Shown in pieces: positions 1 to 9,604 of a DNA stretch of 64,000 nt (position 1 is the stretch's first letter; every line of letters begins with the position of its first letter). The notes beneath the pieces were generated by a model. The model was not told where the DNA came from. It worked only from the letters and a program-made list of their open reading frames with translations, and did no database searches. The DNA comes from Tridacna crocea (Eukaryota > Mollusca > Bivalvia > Cardiida > Cardiidae). The DNA lies in contig OX031062.1 in NCBI GenBank assembly GCA_943736015.1, positions 59,570,962 to 59,634,961 on the forward strand, given 5' to 3'. The position numbers and the translations under genes were made by a program.

Positions 1-230
1 TGCTGGTTGTTCACCATTTTTTCCCTGTTTCACAACATTTCCAAAATTATTTCTTGCCATTCTTTGGTTGTACATAGTCAATGTAGTCATGATTATTTGA
101 CATTGGGTGAATCAATGCAATATCAGAGACCTCATAAAATCAAATTTAGTTGTCAGGGGCCTTGGTTCCTGTTACAGAAGAAATATTGATGAAGTTGTTG
201 ATTCTTTTCTGATGAAAAACCTGTTCCCTC
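1..230. other. Unassigned sequence
   Basis: No gene, repeat copy or splice-bounded exon that I can support. Confidence 0.4.
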
Positions 231-459
231 TTAACTCATTACCACACGAGAAAATTTTAGACTGGTCCAAATTGGAAGCATTTGCAGACGACAAAATAAA
301 AGTGACTCAAAAATAGGAATTTGTTCTGGTACGGGTAGAAAACACTGTGGGAAAAGGAGAAAATGCTGGTTACCAGCATTTTCTCCTTTTCCCACAGTGT
401 TTTCAAAAGGATTCTTTCTCAGGGGCGTCAAAAGTAGGGATTGAGTGGTAATGGGTTAA
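231..459 (-). mobile_element. TTAA-MITE A, complete
   Basis: TTAA at both ends. The central arms read CACTGTGGG and CCCACAGTG, the paired C-G variant of the usual CATTGTGGG/CCCACAATG. Confidence 0.9.
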
Positions 460-467
460 CAACTGCT

Positions 468-722
468 TTAACCCTTTACCACACAAAAAATATTATAGCC
501 TGGTTCAAACAACAAAATATTAGACTGGTCCAAATGGAAAGCACTTGCAGACGACATAATAAATGTAACTCAGAAATTGAAATTTGTTTCCAACAGGGTA
601 GAAAACATTGTGGGAAAAGGAGAAAATGCTGGTTACAAGCATTTTCTCCTTTTCCAACAATGTTTTCAATAGGCTTCTTTAACAGGGGTGTTAAAAGTCG
701 TGATTGTGTGGTAATGGGTTAA
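468..722 (-). mobile_element. TTAA-MITE A with duplicated left end
   Basis: The left terminus is followed by a second partial left-end segment (AACAAAATATTAGACTGG), then the normal palindrome and right end GTGTGGTAATGGGTTAA. Confidence 0.8.
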
Positions 723-1590
723 TCCGGAGGTTGTGGGCTTTAATCCAGGCTCAACCTAAATTCACTATGTAGGCTTGATGAATATCTTCATGACTGTTTA
801 CATGGGAAGGGAGCTAGTGACCTAGATTGTTGCGCATTGAAATGGCAACAAAACACCAAATATGCACATGGTCATTTGTGTCCACTTGACATAATTGTAA
901 AAATAAGGTCTATCATTAAAAATGTATAAAAAAAAAAACAACAAATGAACAATACATTCTCAATTTTAGATCTTGAAATGCTGTTTTTATGGGTTCATCC
1001 ATCTCGAATAGAATCAGATTTCAAACATGTCATGATTGCACTAATCACAGAGTTTTTCTGATATTTTCTTAAGTCCTTTGGATGACTCAGAATTTTCTGG
1101 ACATTATTGGCAGTCAAGGTCTACAAGAAGCTTGGTAAACTTAGAAGATTCAAATTGTATGTATGATGTCATGTATTGATCAGAAATATTGATCGCCATG
1201 GCAAACATGGTGGCTGGAATTCAGAGAGATTCCATCAAATCACCAAGACCAATATTTAGCATCAGATGAGTAAAGGTTGCTTTAATAGTATTGGATATTC
1301 TGTGGTTATTTTATAAAATAAGAGGATTTTTTTTGTGAGAGTGTCTATTGTAAATTATATTGGAAGTGTTACAGGTCTTAACCTTCATATAAAACAATAT
1401 GTTTGTTGGATTTTTCATATGATCAGTGCTGAATCAACAGCTGGAACAGATAGATGGTAAAGTTTCTACCTTATAATTACTTTGGCCTCAAATTGGCATC
1501 TCTTGTGCTAAACTAGGTCTTCTGCTCTTACATGGTATTATATGTAATCTTGAGTTTAAATATATTGTAGTTGAGAGAATACAGCTTTTA
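723..1590. other. Unassigned intergenic DNA
   Basis: AT-rich, no coding pattern or recognised element. A short exon-like stretch near 1426-1456 is bounded by AG and GTAAAG but cannot be tied to a gene. Confidence 0.4.
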
Positions 1591-1599
1591 AAAAACATG

Positions 1600-1671
1600 T
1601 AATACATGTATAGGAAGAAAATCCTTATAACTAGCATTTTTTTTTTCCCCACACTGTTTGCTATCCTTTAA
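1600..1671 (+). repeat. Decayed TTAA-MITE half
   Basis: Only CTAGCATTTTTTTTTTCCCC and GTTTGCTATCC remain of the right arm. Confidence 0.5.
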
Positions 1672-2124
1672 TTAACCCATTACCACACAATCCCTACTTT
1701 TGACGACCCTGAGGTAGAAGCCTTTTGAAAATATTGTGGGAAAAGGAGAAAATGCTGGTAACCAGCATTTTCTCCTTTTCCCACAACATTTTCTATCCTT
1801 TCCAAATCAAATTTCAATTTTTTATTTAAATTAATTTCGTCGTCTGCAAAATTAATGCTTTCAATCTGGACTAGTCCAAAATTTTGTCGTTTGGTAAAGA
1901 GTTAACTCATTACCAAACAAAATTGTAGGTTTGTCAAAATTGAAAGCATTTGCTGACAAAATAAAAGTGACTTAAAATTTGAAATTTGTTTTGTGAAGGA
2001 TAGAAAACATTGTGGGAAAAGGAGAAAATGCTGGTTACCAGCATTTTCTCCTTTTCCTACAATGTTTTCTAAAGGCTTCTTTCTCAGGGTCTTCAAAAGT
2101 AGGGATTGTGAGGTAATGGGTTAA
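1672..2124. mobile_element. Two TTAA-MITE A copies, tail to tail, sharing one TTAA
   Basis: A plus copy (1672-1905) and a minus copy (1902-2124) meet at a single TTAA (1902-1905); both outer ends also carry TTAA. Confidence 0.9.
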
Positions 2125-2220
2125 AAGACAAATTTGACAATTTCAGAAATTAATATCCATCCTGTTGGCTACCATTACGTTCAATTTGGACCAGTTTCAA
2201 ATCTTGTTGTTTGGTAATAT

Positions 2221-2449
2221 TTAACTCTTTGCCAAACGACAAAATTTTGAAGTTGTCAAATTGAAAGCATTTGCAGTCGACAAACTAAATGTGAAATCAA
2301 AAATTAAAATTTGATTTTGCAAGGTTAGAAAACATTGAGCGAAAAGGAGAAAATGCTGGTTACCAGCATTTTCTCCTTTTCCCTCAATGTTTTCAAAAGT
2401 CTTATTTCTCAAGGTCGTTAAAAATCGGAATTATGTGGTAAAGAGTTAA
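2221..2449 (-). mobile_element. TTAA-MITE A, complete
   Basis: Ends TTAACTCTTTGCC and GGTAAAGAGTTAA. The arms read CATTGAGCG and CCTCAATG, so the paired positions drifted together. Confidence 0.85.
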
Positions 2450-2479
2450 TGTCTAAATATCATTTTCTAGGGATGGTCA

Positions 2480-2656
2480 TAATTTGACTCTGTAGAGATG
2501 ACAAAATTTTAAACTATCGATAGTCCTTTTGTAACACATGACAAATCCACAAATTAAAAGTGTCTAAAATGAATGGATTTTACTACAAAAGGTAGAACAG
2601 TGTGAAAAAAGAAAAAAATGCAGGTAACAAGACTTTAGTGTTTTCTCCTCAGTTTT
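2480..2656 (-). repeat. Decayed TTAA-MITE
   Basis: Recognisable by GATGACAAAATTTTAAAC and AAAAATGCAGGTAACAAG. The left end of the hAT-like element abuts it. Confidence 0.5.
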
Positions 2657-3958
2657 CAGGGGTGTGGAAATAATCAAATTTTCTACTTAATAAAATCTAA
2701 AAAATCTAGTAAATCTAAAAAATCTACTTGTCCGTCAGAGAAGCTTACTTGTCCAAAACAAAACAATTTTATATAGCATTCAAAGACCTAATTGAATGTA
2801 GTTTGTAGATAATTACGATCTTCTCACCATTTGAATTTGCCTTGTTTGGCTTTTTAATGATAATTATGAAAAATCAGAATGACTTTCAAGGTACATCAAT
2901 TTAACAAAATAATTCACTGTACATAGGTATAGTAAATAGAAAGGTCCAAGAACTTAATAATTGAGAAAGATTCAACAATTACACTATAGCTGCTTAAACC
3001 ATGGCCAAATATCTCAGTGTTTGCACTTACAGCCCCTTATTAACACTACTGTCATACACCCATGGGTGCCAAATGTAATACTTCTGCAGAACTGCATGCT
3101 TACCAGCCGTCATAATGATACATGGGAATAATTATCTGTGGCTTGGTTATCGTGTCTGGAGATGTAGAGTTTGCATGATGCGCAGTGATAATAACGGTCT
3201 AGTTTTCAGACAACGGGAGATCGGCGATGTCCAACATTTCAGATTGAGACTCAGAAAGCGGATAGTTGATTACCGGCAGATCGATCTGCAAAGAATTTCA
3301 TGCCGAAATTTCACGCCGAAAGTAAAACGGCTGTGCTGGCTTTTATCATCTACAGCCCTTTTAACAAACTGTTTGTAATGTTTCCCGGTTTTTGACATGT
3401 TTTACATGGATACAGCTTGTTTGGTTGTCTTTCAAATATTGCGACTGAGTAAGAATGTGTTCCACCGTGTTAAATTGAGACAACTTCTCTTTTGTCAACT
3501 GTAAGTTCTTGCAAACGACAAAAAAGAATTCAATATTGAATGATAGAGACTGAATGAAAACCGCATCCAGTCTATGTGTGGTGTAATCATGCGCAAAAAA
3601 AAATAGGCTAACTCGATTCGGTTATTATTGCCTCCATTAAACAAACCAAATGGAGCCAAGAAACCACAACATTTCGGCATGCGTAGGGGATAAAGTCAGA
3701 GTCAGCCAAATATTCGGGCTTTTTTCTGATTGCAGATACCAGCGAATAGGTTATCATAATTCAATTTAAAAATGTTCTTGTTCTTGTAGAGAGAACATAT
3801 CTGTTTCACAAGGATAATGTTATTTAATAATGATCTTTTCTTCCAAATTACCCCTCGTTTCCTACTTGTCCGCGGACAAGTAGATTGCAAAAAGCCACTT
3901 GTCCGACGTCAAATTTACCCGAGTCGGACGAGTCGGACGTAGGAATTCCACACCCCTG
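2657..3958. mobile_element. Probable non-autonomous hAT-type DNA transposon, 1.3 kb
   Basis: The outer ends are inverted copies of CAGGGGTGTGGAA. Inside each end CTACTTGTCCG motifs recur in opposite orientation (near 2724-2758 and 3862-3900), including the perfect 22-bp palindrome at 3862-3883. CAGGGGTGT ends are typical of hAT elements. GTTTT flanks both ends, but a full 8-bp target duplication is not evident. An 87-codon ORF at 3115-3378 resembles no transposase I know. Confidence 0.55.
3862..3883. repeat. Perfect 22-bp palindrome
   Basis: CTACTTGTCCG followed directly by its reverse complement, subterminal in the 1.3-kb element; a plausible transposase-binding repeat. Confidence 0.8.
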
Positions 3959-3966
3959 GTTTTACA

Positions 3967-4390
3967 AGCTTCTAAAAATTTTCCTAGGACTGTAAAATCT
4001 CAGAAATACAGTATAGCTTCAGTAGTAGTGGATAGGATTTGTAAACACCAAGTCTTTGCCAATTTGGGGGTGTGGTTTTAAACCCCATGGCTGGTCATCT
4101 GAAATTAAAAAATAGTCTCAACAGCGAGAAACATTTGAAGTCATTCAGATGTCAGACATAAAACCTAGTCTTATGTGACATTGTTATGCACAGAGAATGT
4201 TAAAGAACCTGGAACTTGGGATAGAATTCATCTGGTACTATATACATGTAATTGCTAAAAGACTATCTAGTTTATTTCTTTTCAAAATTGCATCTTGTTC
4301 ATGTTAGTTACTAGCTACTTTTGGCAATTTCAACCAGGAGTTGTATCTGGAAAATTTGTTTGTAATAGACTAGTCTCCTTGGCTCAGTAG
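3967..4390. other. Unassigned intergenic DNA
   Basis: No coding or repeat signal that I can name. Confidence 0.4.
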
Positions 4391-4570
4391 TTAACCCTTT
4401 ACCACACAATGACAACTTTTTAACAGCCCCAAGAAAGAAACCTTTGTAAACATTGGGGAAAAAGGTGAAACCCTATCAAGGAAAAATTGCACCTTTTGAT
4501 AGACATTGGAATTGTCATCTGTAAATGGTGTAATTTTGCACAAGGATAAATTTTTTGGGTAAAGTGTTAA
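4391..4570 (+). mobile_element. TTAA-MITE, internally deleted
   Basis: Both ends and TTAA are present, but most of the palindrome is replaced by a short AAGGTGAAACCCTATCAAGG remnant. Confidence 0.75.
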
Positions 4571-5159
4571 AACATTTGGTTTGTCTTTGGATATTTTATA
4601 TGATATGATTCCCATCTATGACTTGTCATTATATACAGTCAGACATTATATACAGTATAGCCCATGTGCTTAGACCAGCATTACTCATGCCCACAATTTG
4701 CCATTTCTGGGCTTTGGAAAGTTTTCTCATAGCCATCCTTTCATTTGGCTTATAAATCAACCTGTTACTTGTCTAGTGGGTTTTAGCTTGCAAAGCTTGA
4801 AAATATACCAAATAAAAGGTTATCCATTAAAAAAATTATGACTGAATTTGTTCTGATGATGCTTAACTTATGTCTGACTGTACATGTATATCATGGGAAT
4901 GTCCAAATTGGCAGAACTTGGCAGAGCTCAAGCCTTGAACTAGTAATGCCCATGAAATACTTGAATAAGTTGACTGATATCATGATCATGTTGTTGTTGT
5001 TGTCTCAGGTTTTTTCCCACACTAGCACTGTGGCATTCCGTCTTTTGTCACGGTTGAGATTTTTTTTTTTTACAGGGTTAATGAGTTAGTAATGTAACAG
5101 TCATCCTTCACCTACAAATTTTTTTTTTATGTACATGTGCTATGTTATTATATATGCAT
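4571..5159. other. Unassigned intergenic DNA
   Basis: AT-rich with T runs near 5057 and 5118; no gene seen. Confidence 0.4.
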
Positions 5160-5440
5160 ATCCGACAGGCGCAGATTGGAGTAGAGAGAAAGAGTTGGAT
5201 ACAAGGATATCTGGGTACCAGACCCTAGCTCTTTTTCGAATGAATTTCCTTGGTTCTTTTACATGCTCAGTGTATAGCAACGATACATGCGAGGCTACCT
5301 CTGGGTTTCTAACCAGTTCACGTCTTGTTGGGTGGGAGACACGATGTGTCTCTGAAAAACATTCTACCAGACCGGGATTCGAACCCCAGAACTTCAGATT
5401 GGTAGTCCAACGTGTTAACCACTAGGCCACAGACCCATCC
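5160..5440 (-). mobile_element. tRNA-derived SINE
   Basis: On the minus strand the head reads GTGGCCTAGTGGTTAACACG (A box, 5411-5430) and GGGGTTCGAATCCCGG (B box, 5372-5388), with a body of about 200 bp beyond. The anticodon arm pairs poorly, so this is a SINE head and not a working tRNA. Confidence 0.75.
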
Positions 5441-5463
5441 ATGACATAAGATCAGTCAACTAA

Positions 5464-5692
5464 TTAACTCTTTACCACACAATCCCAACTTTTAACAACC
5501 CTGAGAAAGAAGCCTTTTGAAAACACTGCTGGAAAAGGAGAAAATGCTGGTAACCAGCATTTTCTCCTTTTCCCACAATGTTTTTCTACCCTTCCCAGAC
5601 CAAATTTCAACATTTCAATCACATTTATTTTGTTGCCTGCAAATGCTTTTGATTTGGATAGGTCTAAATTTTCTTGTGTAGTAAAGAGTTAA
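5464..5692 (+). mobile_element. TTAA-MITE A, complete
   Basis: TTAACTCTTTACC to GTAAAGAGTTAA with an intact palindrome. Confidence 0.9.
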
Positions 5693-6341
5693 GTATTTCA
5701 TGAGCAATATTGTTTGAAACTGTGTCAACCTCATTAAAAACAAAGAGGGTAAAGTTGTAGGCTTAAAAAGCTAACATCAAAGATTCTACACCAAGACTAG
5801 AGTACTGTGGTTGTAACAGAAAGTTTGCAGACATAACTGGCTTTCAAGGTTCTCCCTGTTCCTTGAGTCATCCCACAAAGCCAGAAAGTATAGTATGACA
5901 GGAAGATTTTAACTTTTTTCCTATAGAAAAAAATATGAGATCTGACATGTTTGAAAATGAGATTAGTGTTACTGCATTGGGAAAGTTGAGAAAGTAGACA
6001 TTTTCAACTGTTAATGGCATATTTAGCATTGTTTCACATTTCCATAAAAGTACCAAAATTGCTGTTTTTGGTCTGCACTCTATGATTATCTGTGATTCTC
6101 AAAGCGCAGATTGGTATATATCTCTCAAATTACAGCAATTACATAGAAATATGGCATAATTACTTCATTGAAGTATGTGACAGACTGAAAAACTCATGGG
6201 AATTCATAGCTACATGATGTAACTGCGGCTTACAGTCATCGAAACATAACAGTATACAATCATGCAAGTAACAGAAACCTAATCTTTTGTATAATATTAA
6301 CTCTGTCAGCCAGGCAACAAAAGACTGGGCGACATTGAAAA
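5693..6341. other. Unassigned intergenic DNA
   Basis: No coding pattern or known repeat. Confidence 0.4.
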
Positions 6342-6730
6342 AGAGTTTATTTCATCAGCTTGTGGTTAATATGGGGATATATTTGCTGAAAAAGGGAAAG
6401 GTATGTGAAAATAACGAGTGCTGTAAGGCACAAGTTATTTTTGTGGACCTTTCCCTTTTGGGCAAATATTTCCTCATATTAACCACAAGCTGATGAAATA
6501 AATTACATATTATATTTCCTCAGATTATTTGTCAATGAATGCCACTTTCAAAACTAGTGATCTCAAGTCAATTAACCAGATAACCGATATTTTCAAAAAA
6601 GGTAGTTCCAGATTTTCGGCAGGAGGAAAATATTCACCGTGACGTGGAAATAATTCCCCCAACTTAAATTAAGACATTTCTTTATTCATAACATTTCTAA
6701 AAATAGACACATGAAATATAACATAGCTGC
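6342..6730 (+). mobile_element. Foldback MITE, copy 1
   Basis: TTTATTTCATCAGCTTGTGG and its reverse complement bound a roughly 160-bp hairpin (6345-6503). A shared tail follows, including ATGCCACTTT and TCTCAAGTCAATTAAC. The same hairpin plus tail occurs at 30569-30922. Confidence 0.8.
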
Positions 6731-7335
6731 ATAAATACTTGCAGATGACAAAGCAAACTGCTTATTTCTCTACCCATAATGGGTTCAAATCCCGCCAGAG
6801 GCAGTTTGTATTTCAGCTATGCCTTTCACAACACAGAGATGCATGAAGCCAGTGTAGGGCTCATAAAATATATAGCTTGTGATTGTATAACGGATACTAG
6901 TACTGCCTTGCTATAGAGCTAGCTTCTGTAGCCACATGGTAGGATATTTATTTGGAACTAGTTTTGAGAGGCTATTGTTTGGGAAACAGTAATACGCATA
7001 CATCTCCTGGTGCGAACTGCAAAGAAAGTGGAAAGTTGAAAATCATCAAACATACTCTATTTGTCCATTTTCAGAAGCGTCACAAAATGGTGGTACTTTA
7101 AGAGACAAGTGTTGATGAAAAACTGGGTTGTATTAGCCAATTATTGTAAGCAGTAATTGATTGAGTAACCTTAGTCAGGGCAGTAATCAATTATTTATGA
7201 AATAATGTTACTCAATTTGGTTATTGGATAACTGGGTTTCGTATGGGAAAAATGGCAAAAGGAATTACTTCATAACACTTTGATTTGCTTAGTACTGGCT
7301 ATACTTCAGATCAATTAGTCTTTCAGCACAGTTGA
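6731..7335. other. Unassigned intergenic DNA with a B-box-like motif
   Basis: GGGTTCAAATCCC at 6781-6793 resembles a Pol III B box, but no A box lies at the right distance. Otherwise nothing recognised. Confidence 0.35.
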
Positions 7336-7563
7336 TTAACTCTTTACCACACAATCCTGACTTTTAATGACCTTGAAAAAGAAAGCCTTTGAAAACATTG
7401 TGGGAAAAGGAGAAAATGCTGGTAACCAGCATTTTCTCCTTTTCCCACAATGTTTTTACCCATTCCAGATAAAATTTCAGTTTTTGAATCACATTTATTT
7501 TGTCGTCTGCAAATGCTTTCAATTTGGACTAGACCAAAATGTTGTCGTTTGGTAAAGAGTTAA
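7336..7563 (+). mobile_element. TTAA-MITE A, complete
   Basis: Both TTAA ends, GGTAACC palindrome centre and GTCGTTTGG right end. Confidence 0.9.
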
Positions 7564-8005
7564 CTTGACAAATGACCAAAATTACAGACTTCAGACTTAA
7601 AATTGTTGAAAAAAATTGCAAATGACTTTCTAGACATTGTGAGAAAAGAGCAGTTACTGGTTAGCACCTTTCTGTAAATGGAATTTTGGCATGCTCTCTT
7701 CCCCTCCCCCCGCCCCCGTAGTAACGCGGTATTTTGGTTGTCAAGCCTGTCAAGCTAACCAGAAATGTGTCAGACTTTTTTGTTTACATGATGCCCAATG
7801 CTGCATTTTCATTGGCCGATAAGAACATTGGAACACCTATCAATCAACATCAGCAGAAAGGTCAATTGTTTCTAACAATTGGCTTTATCATGAGGTAGAA
7901 TGGTCCTGTGATATGTTTAAAATTACGAATTACAAAAAGTTTCGACCTTGGTCAGGGTGTGAGGATTGCGTAGGCTGACATGGGTCAGTATTTTTTGCAG
8001 ATGCA
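7564..8005. other. Unassigned intergenic DNA with a GC-rich patch
   Basis: CCCCTCCCCCCGCCCCCG and ACGCGG near 7700-7730 form the most GC-rich spot upstream of Nrg. A decayed TTAA-MITE may cover 7590-7680. A promoter role is speculation. Confidence 0.3.
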
Positions 8006-8233
8006 TTAACTCTTTACCACACAATCCCGACTTTTAACAATTCCGAGAAAGAAACCTTTAGAAAACATCGTGGGAAAAGGAGAAAATGCTGGTAACCAGC
8101 ATTTTCTCCTTTTCCCACAATGTTTTCTACTCTATCAAGGGCAGATTCTGCCATTTGAGCCATCTTTAATTTGTTGTCTGCAAATGCTTTCAATTTGGAC
8201 TAGTCTATAATTTTGTCGTTTGGTAAAGAGTTC
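8006..8233 (+). mobile_element. TTAA-MITE A, right TTAA mutated to TTCA
   Basis: Complete except the final GAGTTCA; the palindrome arms are intact. Confidence 0.85.
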
Positions 8234-8720
8234 AGTCTCCTTTTCTTAGTGCATGGCTCAAGTCTGTTTGTGAAATATGCAAGTATACTACAGTATACTT
8301 CAAAGTTTAGCAATAATAGATAGCAAATGTGTAACAATTTCAGCAGATCTCTCTCTCTCTCTTGCTCTCCTTTCTTCCCCCACTTCCATACCAGAAATAA
8401 GATATTTTTTGTGTGCAGCTAGTTTCCTTTGAATGTCTACAATATCAGATTCTGCTCCATCAAACTAAGCATTCATTTCTTTCAAAGATACCTCATTAGT
8501 ATTCACCCCTATCAATGACTTCAAACAATGGGACAAGGCATGCAGTTTAGTTCCCCTCTCATTATGCTCCTGTAAGCAACAAAACAATTTTTACTGTAGA
8601 TAAATCATCTTGTACGCAGCAAAAGTGATGCCATACTACTCTCCCTTTCAGCTATTTCAACATCTGTTCTATGCCTTTTGACAGTGATTATATATCTGTA
8701 CCCAAATTCATGAATGGGTC
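8234..8720. other. Unassigned intergenic DNA
   Basis: Contains a CT-rich run near 8347-8385. No gene seen. Confidence 0.4.
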
Positions 8721-8949
8721 TCAACCCTTTACCCCATAAGGCATTTCTTTGGTGTCTCTAATTGACCCTAAATAACAGCAAGGATGAAGTCATTTCTTAT
8801 TTGTATATGACACCTTTTGATAGCATAGAAAACATTGTGACAAAAGGTGAAATTGCTTGTCACGAGCAATTTCACCTTTTGCCACAATGTTTTCTAAAGG
8901 CTCCTACAAGCAATGCGTAGAAACGAGTATCTATGGAGTAAAGGGTTAA
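8721..8949 (-). mobile_element. TTAA-MITE subfamily B
   Basis: Ends TCAACCCTTTACCCC and GGAGTAAAGGGTTAA. The palindrome reads GAAATTGCTTGTCACGAGC. The right TTAA is shared with the next copy. Confidence 0.85.
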
Positions 8950-9369
8950 CTCTTTGCCAGACAACTAAATTTCAGACCGTCCAAACTGAAAGTGTTTGCA
9001 GACGGCAAATCAAATTTGGAACAAAGGATGGAATCTGTTCTTAAAACAGTAGAAAGCATTGTAGACCAATGGGAAAGTGCTACTAACCAGCATTTTCTAT
9101 ATTTACAATGTTATCAGATTTCCAGATATGAGGAAGTGATGGTAATCAAAATCCATTATTTCTCTTTGAAACCCTATGTTGTGGGTACTCATTAGAATCA
9201 TCTCGATGAGACGATTCTAATGAGTACCCACAACATAGGGTTTAGTGTAGAATTTTTCATATTTTCAATTTTGAAATCAATATCACTCCCTCTATCAGGA
9301 GCTCTGATGTTTTCATTTGTGATTTTCCTTGGGCTCGTTAAAACTCTGAATCCTTTGGTAAAGGGTTAA
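8946..9369 (-). mobile_element. TTAA-MITE A split by a second element
   Basis: The left part runs to the right palindrome arm (ACAATGTTATCAG, about 9120). The right end resumes at GGGCTCGTTAAAAC (about 9333). A different hairpin element sits between. Confidence 0.75.
9122..9328. mobile_element. Hairpin MITE (ACTCATTAGAATC family), copy 1
   Basis: A long palindrome (9169-9242) has arms starting AAACCCTATGTTGTGGGTAC around GAATCATCTCGATGAGACGATTC. The flanks AGTGATGGTAATC and TTTTGAAATCAATATCACTC recur around the second copy at about 50505-50690. It is nested in a TTAA-MITE. Confidence 0.75.
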
Positions 9370-9427
9370 TTCAGATTCTTAAACTTGTCACTTTATCGAG
9401 TTGGTATCTTAATTTCTATATTTTCAG

Positions 9428-9440
9428 ATGTGAGATGTAG
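9428..9440 (+). promoter_or_regulatory. Two minimal start-stop upstream ORFs in the Nrg 5' UTR
   Basis: At the very start of this exon ATGTGA is followed one base later by ATGTAG, so two start codons are each followed at once by a stop. If the acceptor at 9427 is used, both lie about 80-90 nt ahead of the Nrg start. Start-stop elements stall initiating ribosomes in other systems; an effect here is inference. Confidence 0.45.
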
Positions 9441-9604
9441 CAGTGTGCCAGTGTGTAGCTCTTAGTTTCTAGTGATCTAGTGTACCCAGTCTAGTCCAGG
9501 ACTTGAACCAGTCCTCACCATGTGGCCAACAAGAATAATAGCCTTCCTTATTTTCTACTCCACTTACACGTCTGCTGTGGCGATAGAGGAACAGCCTCCT
9601 AGAA
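9428..9604 (+). CDS. Nrg: Nrg exon 1: 5' UTR end, start codon and signal peptide
   Basis: Acceptor TATATTTTCAG precedes 9428, so an upstream non-coding exon must exist. The ATG at 9520 opens residues 1-28: MWPTRIIAFLIFYSTY, a hydrophobic core, then TSAVA, a likely signal-peptidase site near A19-A21. This ATG was chosen because it is the only one leading into a signal peptide in frame with exon 2. The 92-nt leader contains ATG-TGA (9428-9433) and ATG-TAG (9435-9440). Donor A|GTAAGC, phase 1. Confidence 0.85.

Noticed and set aside
3115-3378. 87-codon ORF inside the hAT-like element
   Set aside because: No transposase-like motif, no splice partner, and composition like the surrounding DNA.
5357-5436. 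Functional tRNA gene on the minus strand
   Set aside because: A and B boxes are present, but the stems pair poorly and a SINE body follows.
8347-8385. CT-rich tract as promoter initiator for Nrg
   Set aside because: Simple-sequence run with no adjacent core promoter elements or known transcript start.
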